Below are positions 10,055 through 20,380 of a stretch of 64,000 bases of DNA, piece after piece (within the stretch, counting starts at the first letter, position 1; the number at the start of each line of letters is the position of its first letter). Below the pieces are notes generated by a model that was given only the letters and a program-made list of their open reading frames with translations, made no database searches and was not told the DNA's origin. The stretch is from NCBI RefSeq assembly GCF_013426915.1, contig NZ_AP023179.1, forward strand, positions 2,170,001-2,234,000, in the 5' to 3' direction. This DNA comes from Paraburkholderia sp. PGU19 (lineage in GTDB: Bacteria; Pseudomonadota; Gammaproteobacteria; Burkholderiales; Burkholderiaceae). The translations under genes and the position numbers were made by a program.

Positions 10055-10097
10055 CAAAACAAAACGCGCCGCCTTGCACCATGCGAGGCGGCGCGTT
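10055..10097 (-). terminator. Rho-independent terminator of rpiA
   Basis: Perfect 12-bp stem AACGCGCCGCCT/AGGCGGCGCGTT (10063-10074 with 10086-10097) and an 11-nt loop. On the minus strand it is followed by TTTTGTTTT. It lies 28 bp beyond the rpiA stop codon. Confidence 0.85.
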
Positions 10098-10124
10098 CGT
10101 TTTGAGGCTTGAATTGCGGTGTGA

Positions 10125-10820
10125 TTAGCTGCGTGAGTAGTCGATCGTTTCAACGCCCTTGTCCGTGCCGAGCAGGCACAGGTCCGCGCCGCGCGTCGCG
10201 AACAGGCCGACCGTCACGACGCCCGGCCACGCGTTGATGTGCGCTTCGACTGTACGCGGATCGCTGATGCGCAGACCCTTGACGTCGAGGATTTCGTTGC
10301 CGTTGTCGGTGATGAACGGAGAGCCGTCCTTCGTCACGCGCACGACGGGCACGCCACCGAGCGCCGTCACGCGTCGGCCGATAGCCGTGCGCGCCATCGG
10401 CACGACTTCGATGGGGAGCGGGAACTGGCCGAGCACGTCGACGACCTTGCTCGCGTCGGCGATGCAGACGAACTTCTCCGACACCGACGCGACGATTTTC
10501 TCGCGCGTGAGCGCGCCGCCACCGCCTTTGATCATCGCGCCACCGTGATCGATTTCATCGGCGCCGTCGACGTAGACGGGCAGTGATTCGACGTCGTTCA
10601 GATCGAATACCTGAATGCCGTGCGATTGCAGGCGCGCCGTCGTCGCGACCGAGCTGGACACAGCGCCGCGATAGCGCGAGTTGTGCGCGGCGAGCGCGTC
10701 GATGAAACAGTTGGCCGTCGAGCCGGTGCCGACGCCGATCAACGCGCCTTCGGGTACGTTCGCGATCACGTAGTTGGCGGCGGCGCGGCCGACCAGTTGC
10801 TTGAGTTGGTCTTGAGTCAT
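10125..10820 (-). CDS. rpiA: Ribose-5-phosphate isomerase A
   Basis: Converts ribose 5-phosphate to ribulose 5-phosphate in the non-oxidative pentose phosphate pathway. The sequence has the RpiA signatures [56 protein letters not shown], and [12 protein letters not shown]. The catalytic Asp and Glu lie in the DGADE and [10 protein letters not shown] segments. The ATG at 10820 gives 231 aa, the family length; the ORF continues 37 codons upstream without family similarity. It is followed by a strong terminator, so it is probably its own transcription unit. Confidence 0.97.
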   Translation of the reverse strand: MTQDQLKQLVGRAAANYVIANVPEGALIGVGTGSTANCFIDALAAHNSRYRGAVSSSVATTARLQSHGIQVFDLNDVESLPVYVDGADEIDHGGAMIKGGGGALTREKIVASVSEKFVCIADASKVVDVLGQFPLPIEVVPMARTAIGRRVTALGGVPVVRVTKDGSPFITDNGNEILDVKGLRISDPRTVEAHINAWPGVVTVGLFATRGADLCLLGTDKGVETIDYSRS

Positions 10821-10927
10821 GATGGGGAAATGCCAGGGCAAGCGGAAAAATGCAAGTTTACCGGAGTCGGGGCATAGAGCTGGATTTATTGCGCATGTTG
10901 AGCGCGGGCATGCCGCGCGCGGTACGT

Positions 10928-11845
10928 TCATGGCGTGGGCCGTGCGGGTTCCAGCGGGGCGGCCGGCATGTATTTGTCGAGCAGCGCTTGCGCGATCGCA
11001 TCCGTTTGCGCATCCGGGTTGCCCGAGTAATCGCCGGGACGGAAATGCATCTGGAACGCGGCGAACACGCGGCGCGTTTTGTCATCGAGGACGCCGTCGG
11101 TTGCGGTCTCGTAGCCGTAGCGGGCGAGCTTTCGTTGAAGCGCGCGGACGTCGGTGGGTGTGCGCGGGTCGCGGCCCGCGAGGTCTTTCGCGACTGTTGC
11201 GTCATCGGGCCATGCGCCGACGCCTGCGTCGTAGAGCTGCTTCCACGGAAAGAGCGGGCCCGGATCGATCTTGCGTTGCGGAGCGATGTCGCTGTGACCG
11301 ACGACGCGCGTCGGCGGGATCTTATAGCGGGCGACGATGTCTTTCGCGAGGCGGATCATCGCGTCGAGCTGCTCCGGCGGATAGGGCTGCCAGGTGCGGC
11401 CTTGCGTTGTGTCGATTGGACCGAGGTTCACGTTCTCGATGCCGATCGATGCGGCGTTCAGTTCCGTCGTGCCTTGCCAATAGCTGACGCCTGCGTGCCA
11501 GGCGCGTTGTGATTCGGGTACCAGTTGCCAGATGATTGGCTCGCCGTTTTTTTCTTTTGGATGATCTGGGACGACGTAGTGGGCGCTGACCTGTTCCTGC
11601 GTCAGCACGATCAGAGACTGGTTTTCGTCGATTTCGGTGTAGTGCATCACGAGGAAGCGGATGCGGGTGTCCTTGTATTGCGCTTCGCGGGATTCGTCTG
11701 TGTAGTAGGTTGTGTGGTCGGTGAGGGTTGTTTTTGTTGTTGTGCAGGCTGTTGTTAGCAGTGCCGCTGCTAGCGTGAGCGGTGCCAGCATCGCGGATTT
11801 TTTTCGCTGTTGGTGGGACTGGCGCTGGCGCTTTCGGTTGGCCAT
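10928..11845 (-). CDS. Lipoprotein N-acetylmuramoyl-L-alanine amidase, AmiD-like
   Basis: Zinc amidase (Amidase_2 fold) that cuts the lactyl-Ala bond of murein or anhydro-muropeptides. A basic N-terminus and hydrophobic segment end in LLTTAC, a lipobox, so it should be membrane-anchored in the envelope. Metal ligands are likely in FLVMHYTE, the HAG of [12 protein letters not shown], and [23 protein letters not shown]-terminal peptidoglycan-binding helix bundle follows ([22 protein letters not shown]). The 305-residue layout matches AmiD. The Lys/Arg/Gln-rich start before the membrane segment is somewhat long for a lipoprotein signal. Confidence 0.9.
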   Translation of the reverse strand: MANRKRQRQSHQQRKKSAMLAPLTLAAALLTTACTTTKTTLTDHTTYYTDESREAQYKDTRIRFLVMHYTEIDENQSLIVLTQEQVSAHYVVPDHPKEKNGEPIIWQLVPESQRAWHAGVSYWQGTTELNAASIGIENVNLGPIDTTQGRTWQPYPPEQLDAMIRLAKDIVARYKIPPTRVVGHSDIAPQRKIDPGPLFPWKQLYDAGVGAWPDDATVAKDLAGRDPRTPTDVRALQRKLARYGYETATDGVLDDKTRRVFAAFQMHFRPGDYSGNPDAQTDAIAQALLDKYMPAAPLEPARPTP

Positions 11846-11906
11846 TTTTTCCTGGGTTCACTGTCGTTGGTGATGGCATTCGCGGGTTGCCTTCGCTGTG
11901 CGGGCT

Positions 11907-12250
11907 CTTTTCTTCGCTGGCATCCGCGATATGCCTTACCTATGCATGCGTTGCCCCTGTGCGGGGCGGCACCTACTTTTCTTTGCCGCCGCCGCGAAGA
12001 AAAGTAGGCAAAAGAAAACGGCTAACACCGCCAATCCTTGTGTTTGCCTGAGGGCCCCCAAACGGTCCCACACTTCATACGGCAGCGTCCTTGTTCGCGT
12101 GCGTTGCCAACGCGCTGAATGAGCGCCTCACCCGCTTCATGCACCCGCGTCGCAGCACGCCGTGCCAGACATTCCGCCGCCGCCCAGGTGGCAACCTGTG
12201 TGTCGGCTTTCGCGCCATACGCGCATCACTCCAGACTGGGAAACAAGGTT
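11907..12250 (+). repeat. Left copy of a ~330-bp inverted repeat pair
   Basis: This segment is matched in inverted orientation by 12272-13725 once the IS110 insertion is removed. Shared landmarks, in order, are CGCTGGCATCCGCG, TTGCCCCTGTGCGG, CACCTACTTTTCTTTGC with its hairpin partner GAAGAAAAGTAGG, CGGCTAACACCGCC, GGCCCCCAAACGGTCCCAC, GTTGCCAACGC, TCACCCGCTTCA and GCCCAGGTGGCAA. The copies diverge toward the centre of the palindrome. No protein is encoded. Part of the same repeat recurs at 56.8 kb, so it is a dispersed genomic element of unknown function. Confidence 0.8.
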
Positions 12251-12492
12251 GGTGTTTCTGGTAAGAGCACTAACCTGTGCTGTGCGACAACCTACACACA
12301 GTTTGCCACCTGGGCGGCACAAACCATTCGCTGCCGCTTGCCCTTGTGTGGGTGTCTGAAGCGGGTGATGCGCCTGTTCGAAGCGTTGGCAACGAACGCG
12401 AACAGATACGTTGCCGCGTGAAGCGTGGGACCGTTTGGGGGCCTCACGCAGGAACAAGAACTGGCGGTGTTAGCCGCTTTCTGTTGCCTACT

Positions 12493-13618
<1,126 letters not shown>

Positions 13619-13773
13619 CTTCCAATACGGTTGCTTTTCTTTGCGGCGGCAAAGAAAAGTAGGTGCCGCTCCGCACAGGGGCAACGCTTGAAGCACGATA
13701 ACAAAGCGCGGATGCCAGCGAAAAGGCCCCAAAAAAACGCGCCACAAAGCCCCAAGCGTCGCAGACAAAAAAC

Positions 13774-14517
13774 CTACTTCTTAACACCCCTCTGCCGCAC
13801 GGCTTCAAACAGACAAACCCCTGAGGCAACAGAAACATTGAGGCTTTCCACAGACCCAGCCATTGGAATATTCATCACCTCATCACACGTATCGCGGGTA
13901 AGCCTCCGCATCCCCTCGCCTTCGGCACCCATAACAATCGCAACAGGCCCATCGAGCTTCGTCTCATATACCGACGCTGTCGCCTCACCAGCAGTGCCGA
14001 CGACCCAAACCCCTGCATCCTTCAACTCCCGCAACGCCCGAGCGAGATTCGTCACGGTAATGTACGGCACCGTATCAGCCGCACCGCTGGCCACCTTCGC
14101 CGCCGTGGCATTCAAACCCACAGCCCGATCACGCGGCGCAATTACAGCATGCGCACCGGCCGCATCGGCAACCCGCAAACACGCGCCAAGATTGTGCGGA
14201 TCCGTAATCCCATCAAGCACCAGCAACAACGCCGGTCCCTGAACACCATCGAGCAACTCGGCAAGGTTCTGCGCCAAAGGCAGATCGCCCGCGCGCGCCA
14301 CTACGCCCTGGTGCCGCTCCGTATGCGCAAGCCCCCACAGCCGCGTCTCGTCAGCGGCAATCAGGCGGACTCCCGCTTCTTTCGCCACGGCCAGAAACTC
14401 GTTCATCCGGCGATCGCGGCGGCTCTGGTCGTAATAGATTTCTTCGACCGTCGATGAATCATGACGCAAGCGTGCCGTCACCGCATGAAAACCGTAGAGA
14501 ACCTTGAGACGTGACAT
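13774..14517 (-). CDS. rlmB: 23S rRNA (guanosine-2'-O)-methyltransferase RlmB
   Basis: SPOUT/TrmH-family enzyme that methylates G2251 of 23S rRNA. The N-terminal substrate-binding domain has [13 protein letters not shown] and [12 protein letters not shown]. The knotted catalytic domain has [48 protein letters not shown] and [23 protein letters not shown], the three TrmH motifs. The ATG at 14517 gives 247 aa; upstream in-frame codons lack similarity. It lies 111 bp downstream of rnr on the same strand, the common rnr-rlmB arrangement. Confidence 0.96.
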   Translation of the reverse strand: MSRLKVLYGFHAVTARLRHDSSTVEEIYYDQSRRDRRMNEFLAVAKEAGVRLIAADETRLWGLAHTERHQGVVARAGDLPLAQNLAELLDGVQGPALLLVLDGITDPHNLGACLRVADAAGAHAVIAPRDRAVGLNATAAKVASGAADTVPYITVTNLARALRELKDAGVWVVGTAGEATASVYETKLDGPVAIVMGAEGEGMRRLTRDTCDEVMNIPMAGSVESLNVSVASGVCLFEAVRQRGVKK

Positions 14518-14628
14518 GACTAGAACAACCTTTGAATGAGCGTGCCTGACCGAATCAATCGGACCAGTCAGGGCGCGCCCGATGAGAGCGGCGCGCACGC
14601 ATGAAGCGCGCGCGGCGTTAATACAGAA

Positions 14629-17094
14629 TCAACGCTTCTTGTGGACCGGCTTCGCGGTCGACTTCGACGCCGCGCGCTTCTTCGACGCCGCCGCCTTGCG
14701 CGCCGTGCGCGCTTCCTTCACGGCCGCTGTCTGCGCAGGCGCAGCTTTCTTGCGCCGCGCGCCGTCGACCTGTGCCGCGCGGTCGATGGAACGCACACGC
14801 GGGCCGCCGAGATCGCTCGCCTTGTCCACCGGGTTCCCGCGATGCGACTGCGACTTCACGGGCGTGTCGCGCACCAGACGGAAATCGATCTTGCGCGCGT
14901 CGAGATCGACGCGGCTCACCTGCACCCGCACGCGATCCGACAAACGATAACGGATGCCCGTGCGCTCGCCGCGCAGCTCGTTCTTGATCTCGTCGTACTG
15001 AAAGTAGTCCGAGCCGAGTTCCGTCACGTGCACGAGCCCTTCGATAAAGAGCGCATCGAGTTGCACGAAGATGCCGAACGACGTCACGCCGCTCACCATG
15101 CCGCCATACTCTTCGCCGAGCTTGTCGCGCATGAAATAGCACTTGAGCCACGCCTCGACGTCGCGCGATGCTTCGTCCGCGCGGCGCTCGTTCGCCGAGC
15201 AATGCAGGCCGAGTTCTTCCCAGATCGCCGTGTTCGGACGGCCGCGGTCGGGGCGATTACCGCGCTTCTCGTCTTCCGCCTGCAACGCGCGGGCACGCGG
15301 CGACAGCGCCGTGTTCAGCTCGACGCCGTGCGGTGCCTGCGGCTCGTACTTGCGGCCCTGCAGGATCGCGTAGATCGCGCGGTGCGTCAGCAGGTCGGGA
15401 TAGCGGCGAATCGGGCTCGTGAAGTGCGCGTACGCTTCATACGCGAGACCGAAGTGGCCGATATTGTCCGGGCTGTAGACGGCCTGCTGCATCGAGCGAA
15501 GCAACATGGTCTGCAGCATCTGCGCGTCGGGACGGTCGCGAATGTGCGCCATCAGCGCGGCGTAGTCGCTTGCATGCGGCGTGTCGCCGCCGCCGAGCGT
15601 CAGGCCCATGCCGCGCAGGAACGTGCGCAGGTTTTCGAGGCGCTCCGCCGTCGGCCCCGCGTGCACGCGGTATAGGCCCGGATGCTTGTTGCGCTTCATG
15701 AAGTCGGCCGCGCACACGTTCGCGGCCAGCATGCATTCCTCGATCAGCTTGTGCGCGTCGTTGCGATGACGCGGCACGATCTGCTCGATCTTGCCCTGCG
15801 CATTGCAGACGATATACGTCTCCGTCGTATCGAAGTCGATCGCACCACGCTTCTGGCGCGCGGCGAAGAGCGACTTGTAGACGCCATACAGGTTCTGCAG
15901 TTGCGGCAGCAAAGCGGCGCGGCGCGTCGCTTCCGGGCCCTTCGTGTTGGTCAGCACGGCCGCGACTTCCGTGTACGTGAGACGCGCGGCCGAATGCATG
16001 ACGCCCGGATAGAACTGGTATGCCTTGATCTCGCCGCGCGCGGTGATGACCATGTCGCACACGAGCACGCAGCGGTCCACGTTCGGATTGAGCGAACACA
16101 GTCCGTTCGACAGCTTTTCCGGCAGCATGGGGATCACGCGGCGCGGGAAATACACCGACGTGCTGCGCTCGATCGCATCGACATCGAGGCCGCCGTCGGG
16201 CAGCACGTAATGCGACACGTCGGCAATCGCGACGATCAGCCGGAAGCCGTCGCCGCGCCCCACTTTCACCGGCTCACAATAGACGGCGTCGTCGAAGTCG
16301 CGCGCATCTTCGCCGTCGATCGTGACGAGCGGCACGTCGCGCAGATCGACGCGGTGCTTCATATCGACAGGCCGCACTTCGTCGGGCAGCTTCGCGGCGG
16401 CGTCGAGCGCCGCCTGGCTGAACTCGTGCGGCACGCCGTATTTGCGCACCGCGATTTCGATTTCCATGCCGGGATCGTCGATGTCGCCGAGCACCTCGAC
16501 GACGCGCCCCAGCGGCTGCGAATGGCGGCTCGGGAAGTCGGTCAGTTCGACGACCACCACCTGCCCCACCTTCGCCTTCTTCGTGTTCTGCGTGATCAGG
16601 ATGTCGTGGCCGATGCGCTTTTCTTCGGGCGCGACGATCAGCGCGCCGTTCTCGTTCAGGAGGCGCCCGATCACGCGTTTGTTCGCGCGGTCCGTCACCT
16701 CGACGATGTGGCCTTCGGGGCGCCCGCGCCGGTCATAGCCGACGATGCGCGCCAGCACCCGGTCGTTGTGCATGACCTTCTGCATTTCGCCCGTCGGCAG
16801 GAACAGGTCGTCCTGGCCGTCGTCGCGGATCAGAAAACCGTAGCCGTCGCGATGGCCCTGCACGCGGCCCGCGACGAAGTTCGACGGATGAGTCAGCTGA
16901 TAATGGCCGCGCTGATCGAGTCTGATCTGGCCATCACGCTCCATCGCGGCAAGGCGCTTGAAAAACCCTTCGCGCTCCTGGCGCTTGATCGACAGTGCTT
17001 CGGCGATGTCGTTCGCTGCAAGCGGCGTTTCACTCGTGCGCAGCACGCCGAGGATTTCTTCGCGGCTTGGAATCGGATACGGATATTTGCTCAA
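14629..17094 (-). CDS. rnr: Ribonuclease R
   Basis: Processive 3'-5' exoribonuclease of the RNB family that degrades structured RNA. Domains in order: N-terminal helix-turn-helix (SREEILGVLRTSETPLAANDI), two cold-shock domains (DGYGFLIRDDGQDDLFLP), the RNB catalytic domain with IDGEDARDFDDAVYCE (Asp cluster), YFPRRVIPMLPEKLSNGLCSL and HFTSPIRRYPDLLTHR, an S1 domain (YGGMVSGVTSFGIFVQLD), and a Lys/Ala-rich basic tail. I place the start at the TTG at 17094, because the family N-terminus begins with SKYPYPIPSREEIL. The frame stays open upstream to 17310, but that part is Ser/His/Arg repeat sequence. Length from TTG is 821 aa. Confidence 0.93.
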   Translation of the reverse strand: MSKYPYPIPSREEILGVLRTSETPLAANDIAEALSIKRQEREGFFKRLAAMERDGQIRLDQRGHYQLTHPSNFVAGRVQGHRDGYGFLIRDDGQDDLFLPTGEMQKVMHNDRVLARIVGYDRRGRPEGHIVEVTDRANKRVIGRLLNENGALIVAPEEKRIGHDILITQNTKKAKVGQVVVVELTDFPSRHSQPLGRVVEVLGDIDDPGMEIEIAVRKYGVPHEFSQAALDAAAKLPDEVRPVDMKHRVDLRDVPLVTIDGEDARDFDDAVYCEPVKVGRGDGFRLIVAIADVSHYVLPDGGLDVDAIERSTSVYFPRRVIPMLPEKLSNGLCSLNPNVDRCVLVCDMVITARGEIKAYQFYPGVMHSAARLTYTEVAAVLTNTKGPEATRRAALLPQLQNLYGVYKSLFAARQKRGAIDFDTTETYIVCNAQGKIEQIVPRHRNDAHKLIEECMLAANVCAADFMKRNKHPGLYRVHAGPTAERLENLRTFLRGMGLTLGGGDTPHASDYAALMAHIRDRPDAQMLQTMLLRSMQQAVYSPDNIGHFGLAYEAYAHFTSPIRRYPDLLTHRAIYAILQGRKYEPQAPHGVELNTALSPRARALQAEDEKRGNRPDRGRPNTAIWEELGLHCSANERRADEASRDVEAWLKCYFMRDKLGEEYGGMVSGVTSFGIFVQLDALFIEGLVHVTELGSDYFQYDEIKNELRGERTGIRYRLSDRVRVQVSRVDLDARKIDFRLVRDTPVKSQSHRGNPVDKASDLGGPRVRSIDRAAQVDGARRKKAAPAQTAAVKEARTARKAAASKKRAASKSTAKPVHKKR

Positions 17095-17456
17095 GGGCTT
17101 GTCGATGATTGTTCTCGTTGCGTGGACGTCGGCGGATGGTGACGCTGCTCTAACTGAACTTGAACTGCAACTGCTGCTCTTGTGACTGCGATGACTGCGA
17201 TGACTTCGTTGACTGCGACTGCTCTCTGACCGTCGACAACCGTTTGGCCGCGAATGCGGCCCTGAGCGAGGCCTCGACTGAGACTCCGCCGTCCGCGTCA
17301 TACGGACCATGGACGGATGCCCGGCGCCAGCCTGCTACTGCGGCGATTCTAACACCCGTCTCGCCCGCTACGCGCCGCCCGGCGGGCGATTGCGCGACGC
17401 ACGCGGTGCGCGTGCGCGTGCGTTGCAGCCGTCATGCGAATGTTTTCGCGAAACGC

Positions 17457-17484
17457 TTGACACGCTTATTCGAGACGCTATAAT
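17457..17484 (+). promoter_or_regulatory. Sigma70 promoter of the first tRNA-Leu
   Basis: Consensus -35 TTGACA (17457-17462) and -10 TATAAT (17479-17484) with a 16-bp spacer, 26 bp before the mature tRNA 5' end. Confidence 0.9.
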
Positions 17485-17510
17485 CGCTGCCTCTGCTTCA
17501 AACGCACCTT

Positions 17511-17597
17511 GCCCAGGTGGCGAAATTGGTAGACGCACTAGGTTCAGGTCCTAGCGGTGGCAACACCGTGGAGGTTCGAGTCCTCTCTTGGGCACCA
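17511..17597 (+). tRNA. tRNA-Leu (anticodon CAG), copy 1
   Basis: 87 nt including the encoded CCA. The acceptor stem is GCCCAGG/CTTGGGC with one G-U pair. The anticodon loop TTCAGGT sits between CTAGG and CCTAG, giving CAG. The long variable arm GGTGGCAACACC is typical of class II tRNAs, and GGTTCGAGTCC forms the T arm. It differs from copy 2 at two positions. Confidence 0.97.
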
Positions 17598-17606
17598 GAT
17601 TCAAAT

Positions 17607-17631
17607 GAAAAGCCGCCTTCGTGCGGTTTTT
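17607..17631 (+). terminator. Terminator after tRNA-Leu copy 1
   Basis: GCCGC-CTTCGT-GCGGT hairpin flanked by AAAA and TTTTT, 10 bp beyond the tRNA 3' end. Confidence 0.75.
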
Positions 17632-17772
17632 CATTGTTGTGAGTGCATAGCGCTTCGCGGTGGCTTTACGATCGTGAGGAAGCAATGCAGGAAGTTGCAG
17701 TAACGGTTGATCGTCGAGTCATTTGATGCGCGAACAACCTGACGAAAAGATGAAGCGCTTTCAAAATACCGA

Positions 17773-17800
17773 TTGACACGCAGATTCTTCTCGTTAAAAT
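17773..17800 (+). promoter_or_regulatory. Sigma70 promoter of the second tRNA-Leu
   Basis: TTGACA (17773-17778) and TAAAAT (17795-17800), 16-bp spacer, 20 bp before the tRNA. The second tRNA therefore does not depend on read-through from the first. Confidence 0.85.
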
Positions 17801-17820
17801 AGCGGTCTAGCTTGAGACGT

Positions 17821-17907
17821 GCCCAGGTGGCGGAATTGGTAGACGCACTAGGTTCAGGTCCTAGCGGTGGCAACACCGTGGAGGTTCGAGTCCTCTCCTG
17901 GGCACCA
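17821..17907 (+). tRNA. tRNA-Leu (anticodon CAG), copy 2
   Basis: 87 nt with encoded CCA and the same CAG anticodon. Compared with copy 1 it has G instead of A at 17833 and C instead of T at 17898; the latter turns the acceptor G-U pair into G-C. It looks like a tandem duplication, each copy with its own promoter and terminator. Confidence 0.97.
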
Positions 17908-17929
17908 CTCTCTTAAGCTAAACAAATCA

Positions 17930-17961
17930 CCCCGCAAAGCGATAAGCCTGCGGGGTTTTTT
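17930..17961 (+). terminator. Terminator after tRNA-Leu copy 2
   Basis: Stem CCCCGCA/TGCGGGG (17930-17936 with 17949-17955) followed by six T. Confidence 0.9.
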
Positions 17962-18051
17962 GTTTTTGGTCGGTCTCACGCGGACTCGATCTTTAGCGGA
18001 ACGACCTGTGTGTTCAATGAACTTGCGTGTTCACACTGTACGATCATCGCA

Positions 18052-18600
18052 TCAGCTTGAACGACGGCTGCTCAAGTCAGCGCGCGCGAGCCTCAACCGG
18101 ACATATCCGTCCACATTCCCCTCCCGCTTCATCCCCAGCTTCTGCGCGACGCGCTGCGAAGCGACATGGCCCTCGGCGATACCCGCAACCACCGACTCCA
18201 GCCCAACCGTGTCAAACGCATGCGCGACCACGATCCGGGCCGCCTCACTGGCGATGCCTCTGCCCCACGCTTCGCGCACGAGGCGCCAGCCGATCTCGAC
18301 CTCCAGCCCGTGCGTGTCTACCGGAATCAGCAGCACCCAGCCGACAAAACGCGCGGGCGCGCTGTGCTCGACAATCGACCAGTAGCCGAGTCCATCCGGA
18401 TACACGCGGGTGATGCAATCCACGACAAACCGCCGATGCGCATCCCGCTCATGCCACGGACCCTCGACATGCCGCGTGACCTCAGGATCACGATCCATCG
18501 CGATGCAGCCATCTAGATCGGCTAGCGTGCGCGGCTTTAAAGCCAGCCGCTTCGAAGCGAAAGAAGGCAGCAATTGATATTCCCGTAAATTACGAATCAC
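18052..18600 (-). CDS. GNAT acetyltransferase, RimJ/RimL type
   Basis: Acetyltransf_3-type GNAT enzyme, 182 aa, related to the ribosomal-protein acetyltransferases and to amino-acid or antibiotic acetylases. Seen are KRLALKPRTLADLDGC at the start, then VEIGWRLVREAWGRGIASEAARIVVAHAF (motif A, acetyl-CoA pyrophosphate loop) and VASQRVAQKLGMKREGNV (motif B). It lies opposite the tRNA cluster and is divergent from the MFS gene. The substrate is not predictable. Confidence 0.88.
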   Translation of the reverse strand: MIRNLREYQLLPSFASKRLALKPRTLADLDGCIAMDRDPEVTRHVEGPWHERDAHRRFVVDCITRVYPDGLGYWSIVEHSAPARFVGWVLLIPVDTHGLEVEIGWRLVREAWGRGIASEAARIVVAHAFDTVGLESVVAGIAEGHVASQRVAQKLGMKREGNVDGYVRLRLARADLSSRRSS

Positions 18601-18886
18601 AAATCACATTCAATCAAAATCAATACATTAATTACATTCACCAGACATTATTGCTAATTCCGAAAACGATTATCTAGGGATTAGGATTGACAAAGCCGGC
18701 TTGTTTCATGCACCGCTTAATGGTCGGCGTACACTCGTCGAAGCCTTCAGCTACGGGGCACGCCGTGCCATCCCAGGCCTTTCACCGCTTATTGAATGGC
18801 ACGAACTATTGGAGACCGCAACCAGGTTGGATGAAATCAGAGTAAGCGCTAAAGCGCCAACTCCGATCGACAGGAGAACAATTGAA

Positions 18887-20110
18887 ATGAGCTGGACTCG
18901 GGAACAGAGAAACGTCACGATCGCGGCATATTTAGGCTGGACTCTCGACGCATTCGATTTCTTTCTAATGGTTTTCGTCCTGAAAGATATCGCAAGCGAA
19001 TTCGGCACCGATATCAAATCGGTTTCCTTCGCCATCATGATGACCTTGATGATGCGGCCCGTCGGCGCGCTCATCTTCGGCTACCTCGCCGACAAATTCG
19101 GCCGCCGTCCCACGCTGATGGTCAACATCGCGTGCTTTTCGCTGCTGGAGCTGTTGTCCGGCCTCTCGCCGAATCTCACTACCCTGCTCGTGCTGCGCGC
19201 CCTGTTCGGCATCGCGATGGGCGGCGAATGGGGCGTCGGCGGCGCGCTGACGATGGAAACCGTGCCGCCCAAAGCGCGCGGCTTCGTCTCCGGCCTGCTG
19301 CAGGCGGGCTACCCGAGCGGCTATCTGCTCGCAGGGCTCGTCTTCGGCCAGCTGTACCAGTACATCGGCTGGCGCGGCATGTTCTTCGTTGGCGTGCTGC
19401 CCGCGCTGCTCGTGCTGTACATCCGCGCGCACGTGCCCGAATCGCCCGCGTTCAAGACGCTCGAAAAGAAGACCCGCCCCGGCCTCGTGGCCACGCTCAA
19501 GCAGAACTGGAAGCTGTCCGTCTACGCGATCATCCTGATGACGGCGTTCAACTTCTTCTCGCACGGCTCACAGGATCTGTATCCGACCTTCCTGCGCGTG
19601 CAGCACAACCACGACGCGCATACCGTGCAATGGATCACGATCGTGCTGAACATCGGCGCGATCTGCGGGGGCCTGTTCTTCGGCGCGCTGTCGGAGAAGA
19701 TCGGCCGCAAGCGCGCCATCTGCATCGCCGCGCTGATTGCGCTGCCCGTGCTGCCGCTGTGGGCGTTCTCGTCGACGCCCGTGCTGCTCGCAGCGGGCGC
19801 ATTCCTGATGCAGATTTCGGTGCAAGGCGCATGGGGCGTGATTCCCGTGCATCTGAACGAAATCTCGCCGGATGAAATTCGCGCGACGTTCCCCGGCCTC
19901 GTGTATCAGCTGGGCAACCTGATCGCATCGGTGAACGGGCCGCTCCAGGCGGGCATCGCCGAAGCGCACGGCAACGACTACGCGACCGTGATGGCGACGG
20001 TGATCGGCATCGTGGCCGTCGTGATCGCCGTCTTTATTCTGTTCAGCCGCGAACGCCGCGGCATAGATATGACACAATCTGCCGAACAGGTCGCGGCGAC
20101 GGTACACTGA
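18887..20110 (+). CDS. MFS transporter, carboxylate/sialate:H+ symporter type
   Basis: Twelve-helix major facilitator of the inner membrane, 407 aa. The first helix WTLDAFDFFLMVFVLKDIA and the 2-3 loop GYLADKFGRRPTL (motif A) resemble the SHS lactate and NanT-like branch, so import of a short carboxylic acid or sugar acid is plausible. The matching loop in the second half is GALSEKIGRKRAI. The ATG at 18887 is preceded by CAGGAGAAC; the frame is open further upstream, but that extension is not hydrophobic or conserved. The 5' flank (18601-18700) is AT-rich. Confidence 0.87.
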   Translation: MSWTREQRNVTIAAYLGWTLDAFDFFLMVFVLKDIASEFGTDIKSVSFAIMMTLMMRPVGALIFGYLADKFGRRPTLMVNIACFSLLELLSGLSPNLTTLLVLRALFGIAMGGEWGVGGALTMETVPPKARGFVSGLLQAGYPSGYLLAGLVFGQLYQYIGWRGMFFVGVLPALLVLYIRAHVPESPAFKTLEKKTRPGLVATLKQNWKLSVYAIILMTAFNFFSHGSQDLYPTFLRVQHNHDAHTVQWITIVLNIGAICGGLFFGALSEKIGRKRAICIAALIALPVLPLWAFSSTPVLLAAGAFLMQISVQGAWGVIPVHLNEISPDEIRATFPGLVYQLGNLIASVNGPLQAGIAEAHGNDYATVMATVIGIVAVVIAVFILFSRERRGIDMTQSAEQVAATVH

Positions 20111-20172
20111 GCGCACGCACCGCACATCCAACATAAGGGCGCCACGGCGCCCGGGCCAATGCAGCAGATACG

Positions 20173-20207
20173 AGGCCGCTCCGATTCGTTTCGGAGCGGC
20201 CTTTTTT
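20173..20207 (+). terminator. Terminator of the MFS transporter gene
   Basis: Perfect 12-bp stem AGGCCGCTCCGA/TCGGAGCGGCCT (20173-20184, 20191-20202), 6-nt loop, then a T run. Confidence 0.92.
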
Positions 20208-20319
20208 GTCCGCGTCGTCGGCGAGGGCACGCGCGGTCGGACACTTTTAGAGGGGTTTATCGACACTCGCCTCTTGCCCGATCACCGACTGCATTCTTAT
20301 CCTGAAAAAGAACGCACGT

Positions 20320-20337
20320 TTCAAATTCCAATTTGAA
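20320..20337. promoter_or_regulatory. 18-bp perfect palindrome, candidate TetR operator
   Basis: TTCAAATTCCAATTTGAA lies 43 bp before the start of the TetR gene. TetR proteins usually bind such palindromes in their own promoter. The half-sites (CAAA...TTTG) resemble the CAAAC-N-GTTTG type reported for Pseudomonas PsrA, which fits the PsrA-like HTH of the gene. Binding is inferred. Confidence 0.6.
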
Positions 20338-20380
20338 TCGATTGTTTAGGCCGGTGAGAGCCGGCATAGGGAGACACAAC

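Noticed and set aside
12004..12491. Palindromic region read as a CRISPR array or phage element
   Set aside because: Two inverted diverged arms, not regularly spaced direct repeats; no cas or phage genes.
17511..17907. tRNA-Leu pair as an attachment site for an integrated element
   Set aside because: No integrase, no direct repeat of the tRNA 3' end beyond the second full copy, and housekeeping genes on both sides.
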